In this document: positions 14,851 to 22,801 of the stretch, piece by piece | Layout: each line of letters starts with the position of its first letter | Position numbering within the stretch: position 1 is the first letter of the stretch | Program-made: the position numbers and the translations under genes | NCBI GenBank assembly: GCA_002390045.1 | Contig: DGSB01000065.1 | Coordinates: forward strand, 1-23,416 | Source: Fibrobacter sp. UBA4373 | Lineage (GTDB): Bacteria; Fibrobacterota; Fibrobacteria; Fibrobacterales; Fibrobacteraceae | Length of the DNA: 23,416 nt | Reading direction: 5' to 3' | Notes under the pieces: generated by a model | What the model was told of the DNA's origin: nothing | The model's database searches: none | What the model saw: only the letters and a program-made list of their open reading frames with translations

Positions 14851-15621
14851 TTATTCCGCCACGATAAGATTTACACGAGAACCCGCCGAAATCACAGTTC
14901 CCGCCGCCGGATCCTGTTCCAGAACCAAGCCAGACTGCTCCCCGGAATTCTTACGGCGTTCGGTCTTTCCAATGATAAAACCCGCCGTACGCAAATTCGA
15001 AAGAGCTATCGCCAGACGTTGGCCAGTCACTTCCGGCATTTCCGTCTTGGCGCCCTTTGCGCCCGAAGACAGGAAGATGTCTACCGTATCACCCTTGTGA
15101 ACCAAAGATCCTTCCGAAGGATTCGTGCGCACGACTTTGCCTTTCGAAAGATTCGGGTGCGGCATCGAGAACGTCAAGCCCACAGCGAGTCCCGCCTTTT
15201 CGATAGCGGCAATCGCTTCAAAGCCGTTCTTGTCAAAAAGATCCGGAACCGTATACTGGTGCAAACCTTCCGAAATCGTCAGGTGAATCGTACGCCCCGG
15301 CTTCGATTTTTGACCGGCAATGGGATTCTGGCGCATCACAAGGTCGATATCATAAGCGTTGCTGTATTCGCGTTCTTTCGCAAAGAGAACGTTAAAGCCA
15401 GCGTCCGTCGCTTTTTGAAGCGCAGCCGTACTATCCAAGCCTTCGAGAGCCGGAACCTTTTTTTCATCCACACTTGCACGTGCGACGATCGGCATCACAA
15501 CCCTGTTGAAAAGGATTGCGCATAAAATAAGCAGAATCGCCAGCAAGAGAAGCGCATAGATCCAAGGCTTCGTCCGAAGGACGCGATGAATAAAATTTTC
15601 CTTACCGGACTGCTCTGCCAT
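14851..15621 (-). CDS. Membrane-anchored triple-PASTA protein without kinase domain
   Basis: 256 residues with a short cytoplasmic N-terminus, one membrane segment (about 20-47) and three PASTA domains outside: about 55-119 (KVPALEGL to LTISEG), 122-190 (YTVPDLFDKNG to IFLSSG) and 196-256 (EMPEVTGQ to NLIVAE). PASTA domains bind peptidoglycan muropeptides or beta-lactams in Ser/Thr kinases and class A penicillin-binding proteins. Here neither a kinase nor a transpeptidase domain is attached, so it may be a cell-wall sensor or anchor working through other proteins. The gene starts one base after the stop of the Crp-like gene, whose last codons carry its AAGGA ribosome site. It probably is co-transcribed with that regulator and with the TPR lipoprotein. 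Confidence 0.9.
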   Translation of the reverse strand: MAEQSGKENFIHRVLRTKPWIYALLLLAILLILCAILFNRVVMPIVARASVDEKKVPALEGLDSTAALQKATDAGFNVLFAKEREYSNAYDIDLVMRQNPIAGQKSKPGRTIHLTISEGLHQYTVPDLFDKNGFEAIAAIEKAGLAVGLTFSMPHPNLSKGKVVRTNPSEGSLVHKGDTVDIFLSSGAKGAKTEMPEVTGQRLAIALSNLRTAGFIIGKTERRKNSGEQSGLVLEQDPAAGTVISAGSRVNLIVAE

Positions 15622-15622
15622 A

Positions 15623-16336
15623 TTAGTCCTTCGAATTCAATTCGTGGAGTTTACTTTCTTCCGAAATCACCAGATCCTTGCCCATGAGCGAAATCGTTCC
15701 GTTGCGAGAAAGCGTCGAGAACACGCGGCTTACCGTTTCACGGGTCGTGCCAGACATTTCTGCAAACTGCTGCTGCGTTGGGCGGTTACGAATCACCGTC
15801 ACCATTTCGCCATTGCGTCCATGGATGCGGACTCCGCGGTCTTCTATCAAGCTCAAAATGGTTCCTGCGACACGTCCATAGACAGACATCGTTGCAAGAG
15901 AACCGATTTGGCGATTGGCATTGCGCAGGCGACGGCTCATCTGCACAAGCAGCCCCGCGGCAAGTTCCGGCGTTGTCTTTAAAAGCTGAAGGAAGTGCTC
16001 ACGGCGAATGATCAACACTTTGGTCGGCTGAACCGCTTTAACCGAAGCGGACCTAGGTTCGCCGTCGATCAAAGACATTTCACCAAAAGAGTCGCCACGG
16101 GAAAGGAGCGAAAGGATCGTTTCCTTTCCGTCAGTTCCCGTCACGTAAACTTTGACTTCGCCAGACGCAATGAGAAACAGCGCGCGAGTTGATTCATCCT
16201 TTTCAAGGATAATCGTTTCATCACGGCCATATTCATTCGTAATGACGAGCGACGCCAACTGCGAAAGTTGATCTTCCGAAAGTTCCGAAAAGAGATCGAC
16301 TCCCTTCAGAAGTTCAATGCTGCTTTCGTCCGCCAT
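15623..16336 (-). CDS. Crp/Fnr-family transcription regulator
   Basis: 237 residues. The N-terminal cyclic-nucleotide-binding barrel (about 15-120) has FGEMSLIDGEPRSASV (84-99), matching the phosphate-binding cassette with E86, R95 and S96 in the places used for cAMP in Crp. A long dimerisation helix spans about 122-142. The winged helix has PTQQQFAEMSGTTRETVSRV (186-205), the recognition helix being the conserved TTRETVSR. The protein has no cysteine, so it is not an iron-sulfur Fnr-type oxygen sensor; cAMP or a related nucleotide is the likely ligand. A strong AGGAGG stands just before the ATG. It is 19 bases after purA and one base before the PASTA gene. Its targets are unknown; own-operon control is a guess. 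Confidence 0.93.
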   Translation of the reverse strand: MADESSIELLKGVDLFSELSEDQLSQLASLVITNEYGRDETIILEKDESTRALFLIASGEVKVYVTGTDGKETILSLLSRGDSFGEMSLIDGEPRSASVKAVQPTKVLIIRREHFLQLLKTTPELAAGLLVQMSRRLRNANRQIGSLATMSVYGRVAGTILSLIEDRGVRIHGRNGEMVTVIRNRPTQQQFAEMSGTTRETVSRVFSTLSRNGTISLMGKDLVISEESKLHELNSKD

Positions 16337-16340
16337 AAGC

Positions 16341-16347
16341 TCCTCCT
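16341..16347 (-). promoter_or_regulatory. Strong ribosome binding site of the Crp/Fnr gene
   Basis: AGGAGGA is placed four bases before the ATG on the minus strand and is the strongest Shine-Dalgarno in the nine-gene run. It may give the regulator independent, high translation within the purA transcript. Confidence 0.7.
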
Positions 16348-16355
16348 AATCGAAA

Positions 16356-17642
16356 TTACTTCAAGTCGATGATGATGCTTTCGTCGCGATGAGCCCCGAT
16401 CGAAATCATTCCGATCTTCACACCGACGAGCTTCGCCATCTCTTCAAGATACTTCTTCGCATTGGCCGGGAGTTCATCCCAGGTTTTGCACTTCGTCGTA
16501 TCCTGCTTCCAACCCGGAAGCGTTTCATAAACCGGCTTGCAACGGCCGACCTTGGAAAGCTGGTTCGGGAAGATATCGATCTTTTCACCATCACATTCGT
16601 AATGCGTGCAGACCTTGATTTCATCGAACGTATCCAGGACGTCAAGCTTTGTGATTGCAAGGTGGGTAAGACCGTTCACGAGAGCCGCCTTGCGGACCAC
16701 CGGAGCATCGAACCAACCGCAACGACGATTACGGCCGGTCGTTGCACCATATTCATTACCGAGCTTGCGAAGCGTATCACCGGTTTCGTCCAAAAGTTCT
16801 GTCGGGAACGGGCCGTTGCCAACGCGGGTCGTATAAGCCTTCACGACGCCGACAACCTGGTCAATTGCCGTCGGACCGACACCGGCACCGCAGCTTGCAT
16901 AACCAGCAACCGTATTGCTCGAAGTCACATACGGGTATGTACCCTGGTCCACGTCAAGAATTGTACCCTGGGCACCTTCAAAAATCAAACGCTTGCCTTC
17001 CTTCAAAGCCTGGTGAAGGACAGCGCTCACGTCGCGAACAAACGGCTTAATCTTTTGGCCGAGTTCGAGATAATCCTTGATGACCTTTTCCGGATCGATT
17101 TCCGGGACGTCATACATCACGCGGAATTCTTCATTGTGAACCTTAGCCATGGCTTCGACACGCGGACGGAGTTCGCGTTCATCCATCAAGTCGCCGACGC
17201 GAACGCCAATACGGTTCACCTTATCGCTGTAGCAAGGACCGATTCCGCGGCCCGTCGTGCCAATAGCTGCCTTACCGGCCTTCTTTTCTTTCGCCTTGTC
17301 GAGGGCCGAGTGGTACGGAAGAACAACGTGTGCGTTATCTGCGATTACAAGACGGTTTTCCGGATCCTTAATGCCCTTCGTGTGCAAGTCTTCGATTTCT
17401 GCCAAAGTCTGAATCGGATCCAGCACGACACCGTTACCGATGACACAAAGCTTGTTTTCGTGCATGATGCCAGACGGGATCAAATGGAAGACGAACTTCT
17501 TGTCGCCCACTTCAACGGTATGGCCGGCGTTCGCACCACCCTGAAAACGAACGATTACATCTGCGTCAAGCGTGAGAAAATCAACGATCTTGGCTTTTCC
17601 TTCGTCACCCCACTGGGATCCGATAACAACACGATTTGGCAT
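16356..17642 (-). CDS. purA: Adenylosuccinate synthetase
   Basis: 428 residues, the normal length. It joins IMP and aspartate using GTP to give adenylosuccinate, the first committed step to AMP, in the cytoplasm. The IMP/GTP loop QWGDEGK (10-16), GTTGRGIGPCYSDK (about 128-141), EGAQGTILDVDQGTYPYVTSS and GATTGRNRRCGW are all present. One departure stands out: the residue after K16 is alanine (codon at 17592-17594) where nearly all family members have glycine (GDEGKGK). The ATG is preceded by GAAGGA. It is the first gene after a terminator and heads the close-packed run to the nitroreductase. A hairpin lies between terminator and start. Confidence 0.97.
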   Translation of the reverse strand: MPNRVVIGSQWGDEGKAKIVDFLTLDADVIVRFQGGANAGHTVEVGDKKFVFHLIPSGIMHENKLCVIGNGVVLDPIQTLAEIEDLHTKGIKDPENRLVIADNAHVVLPYHSALDKAKEKKAGKAAIGTTGRGIGPCYSDKVNRIGVRVGDLMDERELRPRVEAMAKVHNEEFRVMYDVPEIDPEKVIKDYLELGQKIKPFVRDVSAVLHQALKEGKRLIFEGAQGTILDVDQGTYPYVTSSNTVAGYASCGAGVGPTAIDQVVGVVKAYTTRVGNGPFPTELLDETGDTLRKLGNEYGATTGRNRRCGWFDAPVVRKAALVNGLTHLAITKLDVLDTFDEIKVCTHYECDGEKIDIFPNQLSKVGRCKPVYETLPGWKQDTTKCKTWDELPANAKKYLEEMAKLVGVKIGMISIGAHRDESIIIDLK

Positions 17643-17679
17643 ATGTCCTTCTCAATGATTAAAAAGAAAACGCGAAAGG

Positions 17680-17706
17680 AAGGAGCTAGGTTTTTCCAAG
17701 CCCCTT
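17680..17706. promoter_or_regulatory. Inverted repeat in the purA 5' region
   Basis: AAGGAGCTAGG (17680-17690) can pair with CCAAGCCCCTT (17696-17706) over a TTTTT loop, with one mismatch and one wobble pair. On the plus strand it is followed by TTT, but no plus-strand gene ends here. On the minus strand it lies in the purA leader or promoter region. An operator, leader hairpin or chance repeat are all possible. Confidence 0.35.
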
Positions 17707-17723
17707 TTTCGCCTTAATAATAG

Positions 17724-17752
17724 AAAAAAAGGCCGTGCACGCGCACAGCCTT
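17724..17752 (-). terminator. Strong rho-independent terminator after yggS
   Basis: On the minus strand AAGGCTGTGC pairs with GCACGGCCTT over a four-base loop, ten base pairs with one G-U, then seven T. It separates the tig-clpPX-lon-yggS cluster from the purA run. Confidence 0.9.
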
Positions 17753-17771
17753 CAAAAATGACAGATCCTTT

Positions 17772-18500
17772 TTACGCCTTCGGACCGTAGTCGCGTTCGC
17801 CAAAGAGAGCCGTTCCGACTCGGATCATCGTCGCGCCTTCTTCGATAGCCACTTCCAGATCTCCAGTCATTCCCATCGAAAGTTGGTCAAAATCCTTAAA
17901 AATGCCCCCACGCGCATGCATTTTTTGTTGCAAATTGCGCAAAAAAGCAAAGCATTCCCGAGAATCTTCCGCAACACCCGTATTTTTTCCGATCGTCATC
18001 AGGCCGCGAAAACGCAAATGCGCACACGGGGCATGATTTTCGAGCGAAAGCAAAAAGGACTCCGCTTCATGAATTTCAAGACCGCTTTTCGTTTCTTCTT
18101 CGCCCGCGTTTACCTGGAAAAGGATATCCAAAGTTTTACCCGCTTCGGCACAGACCTTTTCCAGTTTTTCCACAGCTTCCATACTCGCAATGGAATGAAT
18201 ACAGTCTGCAACCAGAGCCGCTTTTTTCAGCTTGTTGCTTTGCACAGGACCAATCACATGGCAGTGGATTTTCGGATCGCGGTCCGTGAACTTTTCGACG
18301 GCTTCCTGAACACGATTTTCACCGAAATCCGTTGCCCCGAGCTCTTCCGCTTTTTTTACCGATTCAATCGGGTGGAATTTGCTCACCCAGATCAGCTTGA
18401 CGCTTTCCCGGGAGCGGTTACTTTGTGCGCAAGCCGATGCGATTCTGGATTCCAGCGATTCATACGCCGCACGCATTTCTTCTAAAGTACGTTCAGACAT
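17772..18500 (-). CDS. yggS: YggS/PROSC-family PLP-binding protein
   Basis: 242 residues with the fold type III barrel of the alanine racemase family but no second domain. It binds pyridoxal phosphate and maintains PLP and amino acid balance; no racemase activity is known in the family. PLP would attach to K41 in WVSKFHP, which is a divergent form of the usual AVSKTxP. Other landmarks are FGENRVQE (59-66), HVIGPVQSNK (the HFIGxLQxNK motif), FRGLMTIG and the phosphate-binding LSMGMTGDLEVAIEEGATMIRVGTALFG read in two parts near 205-235. It starts one base after the lon stop with AAGGA at the end of lon, so it is the final gene of the protease cluster. Confidence 0.93.
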   Translation of the reverse strand: MSERTLEEMRAAYESLESRIASACAQSNRSRESVKLIWVSKFHPIESVKKAEELGATDFGENRVQEAVEKFTDRDPKIHCHVIGPVQSNKLKKAALVADCIHSIASMEAVEKLEKVCAEAGKTLDILFQVNAGEEETKSGLEIHEAESFLLSLENHAPCAHLRFRGLMTIGKNTGVAEDSRECFAFLRNLQQKMHARGGIFKDFDQLSMGMTGDLEVAIEEGATMIRVGTALFGERDYGPKA

Positions 18501-18501
18501 T

Positions 18502-20895
18502 TTAATCCTTCTTTGCCCGTACAGCCTTTTTCTTCGCCTTCGGGAAAAGAATTGCGATCAAATCGTCGATATGTTCTTTTGTGTGAATCTTCAGGCCCTT
18601 TTTGGCTGTCGCCGGCAATTCAACAATATCTTTTTCGTTCTGCTTCGGCAAGTAAAGCGTTTTCACTCCCGCGTCTACAGCAGCCAAAGCCTTTTCGTTC
18701 AAGCCGCCGATCGGAAGCAAATCGCCCGAAAGGCTCACTTCACCCGTAAAGGCGATATCCGGCGAAACCGGAGTCCGCGTAAAGGCGGAGAGCAGCGAAA
18801 GCGTCAGAGCGATACCCGCAGATGGACCATCCTTAGGAACGGCCCCTTCCGGAACGTGAATGTGAATGTCCGTCTTGCGAACGATCGCCGGGTCGATGTC
18901 AAAACGTTGAAGTCTTTCACGAACAAGGCTCAAGGCAATCTGGGCGGATTCCTTCATCACGTCGCCGAGTTTACCCGTGAGCAGCAAATTGCCACGGCCC
19001 GAAAGGAGCTTCGTTTCAATCAAAAGGATTTCACCGCCGACCGATGTCCAGGCAAGGCCCGTGATAACGCCAAAGTGTCCCGGTTGAGGTAAACGGTTGC
19101 TCAAAAAGCGCGGAACGCCCAAGTACTTTTCCACAAGCTTCGGGGTCAGCGAAAGCTTTCCCGATTTGCCCATGAGCGTTTCTTTCACCCGCTTACGCAC
19201 AATGGTTTCCACCATGCGTTCAAGTTCACGGACACCCGCTTCTCGCGTATATTCGCGCAAAATCGTCTTGATCGATTCATCATCGAAAACGATGGAATCC
19301 TTGTTTTCCACGCCACAATTCTTGAGAGCCTTCGGAACCAGGTAATCCTTCGCGATCGAAAGCTTTTCATGCGGATAGTAGCCCGGCAAGCGGACCACTT
19401 CCATACGGTCTTCAAGCGGGGCCGGGATGGTGGCTTCGGAATTGGCCGTCGCAATGAACAGCACCTTCGAAAAATCAAGGCCCACTTCCATAAAGTGGTC
19501 AACAAATTCCGGGTTCAGTTCCGGATCCAAAACTTCGAGCATCGCACTCGCCGGATCGCCTCGGTAATCATTTCCCATTTTATCGATTTCATCGAGAAGA
19601 ATCACCGGATTCATGCACTTTGCATGGCGCAAAGCCTGCACAAAACGTCCCGGCATCGAACCGATGTACGTGCGGCGGTGACCGCGGATTTCCGCTTCAT
19701 CTTGAACGCCACCGAGCGTCACACGGGCAAAGTTACGGCCAAGGGATTCCGCAATCGAACGCACAAGGGTCGTCTTGCCGACACCCGGAGGACCCACAAG
19801 GCAAATAATCGGAGCCTTGTTTTCTGCCTTGGTCTGCTTCAACACGGCGACATATTCAAGAATACGTTCCTTCACCTTGTCCAGACCGAAATGCTTGGAA
19901 TCCAAATTCTTTTTGACTTTCTTCAAGTCCAGATCGGTATCCGTATAAACTCCGTAAGGAATCGAAAGGAACCAATCGATATAATTGCGGGACACGGCAT
20001 ATTCCGGGCTTGCCGGCTGCATCAAGCGCATGCGGGCGAATTCTTCGTCCAGCTTTTCCTGGATCGCTTTGGAAAAATGCTTTTCCTTCACCTTCTGCAC
20101 GAGCTTTTCGACTTCGTCCGTGTCACCGTCCGAAATTTCATTTTGCAGCATGCGGATCTGTTCGCTAATGAACCAATCCTTTTGATTCTGCTGCATTTTC
20201 TGCTGCACGTCGTCGCGAACGTGTTCCACAACGCTTTCCGCTTCAAGCGCTGCCTGCAAATAAGCATTGATGACTCGTCCCAAGCCATCCAAGGTTTCCT
20301 GTTCCAGGGCCTTTTGTTTTTGAGCCGGGGAAACTCGCACAAACGGAAGCATGGCCATGTAAGTCGAAAAAGGTTCTTCTTTCGACTTGACGTCCGCAAT
20401 CAAATCCTGCGAAAGATTCTGCAACGCCGCATACTGTTCGAACAGGCGAACCCCATCCGCCATAATGACTTTTGTCAAGGAATCGTCAACCGATGCATAG
20501 TGACGGAGCGAAATTTTCGAAGAGAAGTAATTCCTTTCTTCGAGTTTTTCCGGGCGGATCAGATCCACCACGACAACGCCTTCCAAAAGGACTCGCCAGC
20601 AGCCGTTGGGCAGCGGAGATACGGACTGCACATGGGCAAGAACGCCCACCAGCGGCAAATCTTCCGGAGATACAACTTCCTTTTCCGGATCCGGCTGTAG
20701 CGCAAGAAGTATCAAATCATGATAGGAGCGAGATACCTGAAGTGCATTCTGGGAAATTTCACGCCCCACAAGGACGCGAGTCGAAGAACCCGGCGTTACA
20801 AGAGCGTCGCGTAACGGAAGCAATGGAAAATCGTGAGATAAATCCAGAGCAACGGTTTCAAGCAAATTTTCAGTATCTGGAATCGGCTTTTTCAA
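18502..20895 (-). CDS. lon: ATP-dependent protease Lon
   Basis: 797 residues, usual length. The N-terminal substrate-binding LON domain covers about 18-215, starting with FPLLPLRD. A helical coiled region follows, then the AAA+ module with Walker A GPPGVGKTT and Walker B PVILLDEIDK, and the S16 protease domain. The catalytic dyad is S692 in PKDGPSAG and K735 in GGLNEKAL, 43 residues apart as in E. coli. The C-terminus is lysine rich (PKAKKKAVRAKKD). The start is a TTG, with AAGGA six bases upstream overlapping the clpX stop; no ATG exists near this position that would keep the LON domain. It degrades misfolded and regulatory proteins in the cytoplasm. It follows clpX by nine bases. Confidence 0.96.
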   Translation of the reverse strand: MKKPIPDTENLLETVALDLSHDFPLLPLRDALVTPGSSTRVLVGREISQNALQVSRSYHDLILLALQPDPEKEVVSPEDLPLVGVLAHVQSVSPLPNGCWRVLLEGVVVVDLIRPEKLEERNYFSSKISLRHYASVDDSLTKVIMADGVRLFEQYAALQNLSQDLIADVKSKEEPFSTYMAMLPFVRVSPAQKQKALEQETLDGLGRVINAYLQAALEAESVVEHVRDDVQQKMQQNQKDWFISEQIRMLQNEISDGDTDEVEKLVQKVKEKHFSKAIQEKLDEEFARMRLMQPASPEYAVSRNYIDWFLSIPYGVYTDTDLDLKKVKKNLDSKHFGLDKVKERILEYVAVLKQTKAENKAPIICLVGPPGVGKTTLVRSIAESLGRNFARVTLGGVQDEAEIRGHRRTYIGSMPGRFVQALRHAKCMNPVILLDEIDKMGNDYRGDPASAMLEVLDPELNPEFVDHFMEVGLDFSKVLFIATANSEATIPAPLEDRMEVVRLPGYYPHEKLSIAKDYLVPKALKNCGVENKDSIVFDDESIKTILREYTREAGVRELERMVETIVRKRVKETLMGKSGKLSLTPKLVEKYLGVPRFLSNRLPQPGHFGVITGLAWTSVGGEILLIETKLLSGRGNLLLTGKLGDVMKESAQIALSLVRERLQRFDIDPAIVRKTDIHIHVPEGAVPKDGPSAGIALTLSLLSAFTRTPVSPDIAFTGEVSLSGDLLPIGGLNEKALAAVDAGVKTLYLPKQNEKDIVELPATAKKGLKIHTKEHIDDLIAILFPKAKKKAVRAKKD

Positions 20896-20901
20896 AAAAA
20901 A

Positions 20902-20906
20902 TCCTT
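20902..20906 (-). promoter_or_regulatory. Ribosome binding site supporting the TTG start of lon
   Basis: AAGGA overlaps the clpX stop codon and is followed by six T and the TTG at 20893-20895. The spacing is good, and the complete LON domain begins within the next residues. Confidence 0.65.
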
Positions 20907-22170
20907 AGGCGACGATTTTCTTGTCACCTTGCGACAGAGCTTTCTTGACAAGCGTGGCATCCACCACGAGCTTCTTTGTCTTCGAGCCCGGCAGTTCATA
21001 CATCGCTTTTTGCAAGGTGCGTTCCACCACCGAACGGAGGCCTCGTGCACCCGTCTTGCGTTCCATCGTAAAGGCCACAATTTCAGAAATACCGTCTTCC
21101 GTAAAGGACAAGTCGATATCGTCCATCTTGAAGAGTTTCATAAACTGTTTCACGATGGCATTCTTCGGTTCTGTCAAAATGCGTTTCAGGGCCTCTGCAT
21201 CCAACTCTTCCAAGGAAACGACAACCGGCAAACGGCCGACGAGTTCCGGGATCAAACCGAAGTGAATCAAATCATCCGGTTCGAGAAGCTTAAAGAGCTT
21301 CGACAAGGAATTGTCCTTTTCCGAACGGATGTCCGCGCCAAAACCCATTCCGCCTTGGTTCACACGGTGAGCAATGATCTTATCGAGAGTTTCGAAAGCT
21401 CCACCGCAAATAAACAGAATGTTGCGCGTATTAATTTGTACCAAACTTTGTTCCGGATGTTTACGTCCACCCTTCGGCGGAACCTGAGCCGTCGTGCCTT
21501 CAAGGATCTTCAAAAGTCCCTGCTGGACACCTTCACCGGAAACATCGCGGGTAATCGACGGGTTCGCAGTCTTGCGGGCAATCTTATCGATTTCATCGAT
21601 AAAAATAATACCGCGTTCCGCGCGAGCCACATCGTAATCCGCAGCCTGCAGAAGACGGACAAGGATGTTTTCCACATCTTCGCCGACATATCCCGCTTCC
21701 GTCAAAACGGTAGCGTCTGCAATGGAAAACGGGACGTTCAGGAATCGGGCGAGCGTCTGTGCCAAAAGCGTTTTACCGCTTCCCGTCGGGCCTACCAAAA
21801 GCAGGTTCGACTTTTCGACTTCCACATCGTCCTTTTCCTTCTTCCCAGCATTCGCATCTTGGTAACGCAAACGCTTGTAATGGTTGTATACAGCCACAGA
21901 AAGAGCCACCTTCGCATCGTCTTGACCGATAACAAAGTCATCCAGGTGTTCCTTCAATTCTTTCGGGGTTGGGAGCGGAGCCATGGCGGCTTCCGTTCGA
22001 GCCTTCGCAGCCTCTTTCGCAAAGTCGTCCAAAAGAAGATTGTAGCACGCCGACACACATTCATTGCAAATGTGGACATTCGCGCCAGAAATCATCTTGG
22101 CGACTTGTTCCGCAGGCTTCCCGCAAAAACTGCAGGTAATCTGAGTATGGTTCTTTCCACTTTTATACAT
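20905..22170 (-). CDS. clpX: ClpX, ATPase subunit of the Clp protease
   Basis: 421 residues. The N-terminal zinc-binding dimer domain has C13, C16, C35 and C38 (CSFC and CNEC). The AAA+ part has Walker A GPTGSGKT, the GYVGEDVEN pore loop, Walker B GIIFIDEIDK, the RKH loop (GGRKHPEQ) and the sensor-2 arginine region GARGLRSVVE. The ClpP-docking loop reads MGFGAD rather than IGF, a conservative change. ClpX unfolds tagged proteins and feeds them to ClpP in the cytoplasm. The gene lies 11 bases after clpP with AAGG upstream of the ATG, and nine bases before lon. Confidence 0.97.
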   Translation of the reverse strand: MYKSGKNHTQITCSFCGKPAEQVAKMISGANVHICNECVSACYNLLLDDFAKEAAKARTEAAMAPLPTPKELKEHLDDFVIGQDDAKVALSVAVYNHYKRLRYQDANAGKKEKDDVEVEKSNLLLVGPTGSGKTLLAQTLARFLNVPFSIADATVLTEAGYVGEDVENILVRLLQAADYDVARAERGIIFIDEIDKIARKTANPSITRDVSGEGVQQGLLKILEGTTAQVPPKGGRKHPEQSLVQINTRNILFICGGAFETLDKIIAHRVNQGGMGFGADIRSEKDNSLSKLFKLLEPDDLIHFGLIPELVGRLPVVVSLEELDAEALKRILTEPKNAIVKQFMKLFKMDDIDLSFTEDGISEIVAFTMERKTGARGLRSVVERTLQKAMYELPGSKTKKLVVDATLVKKALSQGDKKIVA

Positions 22171-22181
22171 CGAATCAGCCT

Positions 22182-22784
22182 TTATGCTTTAATAATCGGT
22201 TCGGCCTTGTGAGGCTTGAAGATTTCGTCAATGACACCGAATTCAAGAGCTTCTTCCGGAGTGAGGAAGAAGTCACGTTCCGTCTTTTCACGTACTTCTT
22301 CAATCGAACGACCGGAGTGTTCCGCGATAATCTTCGTCAGCATTTCACGCGTGCGGACAAGTTCCTTGGCATGCACCTGAATATCGGTCGACTGACCGGT
22401 CACCGCGCCCGAAGGCTGGTGGAGCATAATGCGGGAATGCGGAAGCGCATAACGCTTGCCCTTCGTTCCCGCAGCAAGGAGAATGGCCGCCATCGAAATG
22501 CTATCGCCGACGCAGATCGTCGCCACGTTCGGGCGAATATGCTGCATCGTATCGTAGATAGCGAGTCCGGCCGACACGTAGCCGCCCGGGCTGTTGATGT
22601 ACAAAGTGATGTCTTTCTCGGGATTCTCGTATTCCAAGAAGATCATCTGCGCCATCACATTATTTGCGACTTCGTCGTTAATCGGCGTACCCAAGAAAAT
22701 GATGCGTTCCTTGAGAAGACGCGAATAAATGTCATAAGCGCGTTCACCGTGACCGGTGTTTTCAATGATTGTTGGAATGACCAT
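22182..22784 (-). CDS. clpP: ClpP, proteolytic subunit of the Clp protease
   Basis: 200 residues, normal length. The catalytic triad falls at S97, H122 and D171 (in ISMAA, IMLHQPSG and ERDFFL), the same numbers as mature E. coli ClpP. The N-terminal IIENTGHGERAYDIYSRLL is typical, and the oxyanion GGYVSAGLAIYD is intact. The residues around the active serine, GDSISMAAILLAAG, differ from the usual GxAASMGA. It forms the tetradecameric chamber used by ClpX. A GGGAG lies seven bases before the ATG; the gap from tig is 17 bases. Confidence 0.96.
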   Translation of the reverse strand: MVIPTIIENTGHGERAYDIYSRLLKERIIFLGTPINDEVANNVMAQMIFLEYENPEKDITLYINSPGGYVSAGLAIYDTMQHIRPNVATICVGDSISMAAILLAAGTKGKRYALPHSRIMLHQPSGAVTGQSTDIQVHAKELVRTREMLTKIIAEHSGRSIEEVREKTERDFFLTPEEALEFGVIDEIFKPHKAEPIIKA

Positions 22785-22801
22785 GAATTCTCCCTAAAAA
22801 G

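Noticed and set aside
16389..17717. Long open frame on the plus strand opposite purA (442 codons)
   Set aside because: The opposite strand carries a complete purA with all motifs; the antisense translation has no recognisable domain and is a codon-usage shadow.
17716..17722. TATTAT as a purA -10 box
   Set aside because: It lies at the end of the yggS terminator and has no -35 at the right distance.
19369..20700. Long plus-strand frame opposite lon
   Set aside because: Shadow of lon, basic and low-complexity translation, no ribosome site or domain.
20929..22212. Long plus-strand frame opposite clpX
   Set aside because: Shadow of clpX; histidine-, arginine- and phenylalanine-rich translation with no family resemblance.
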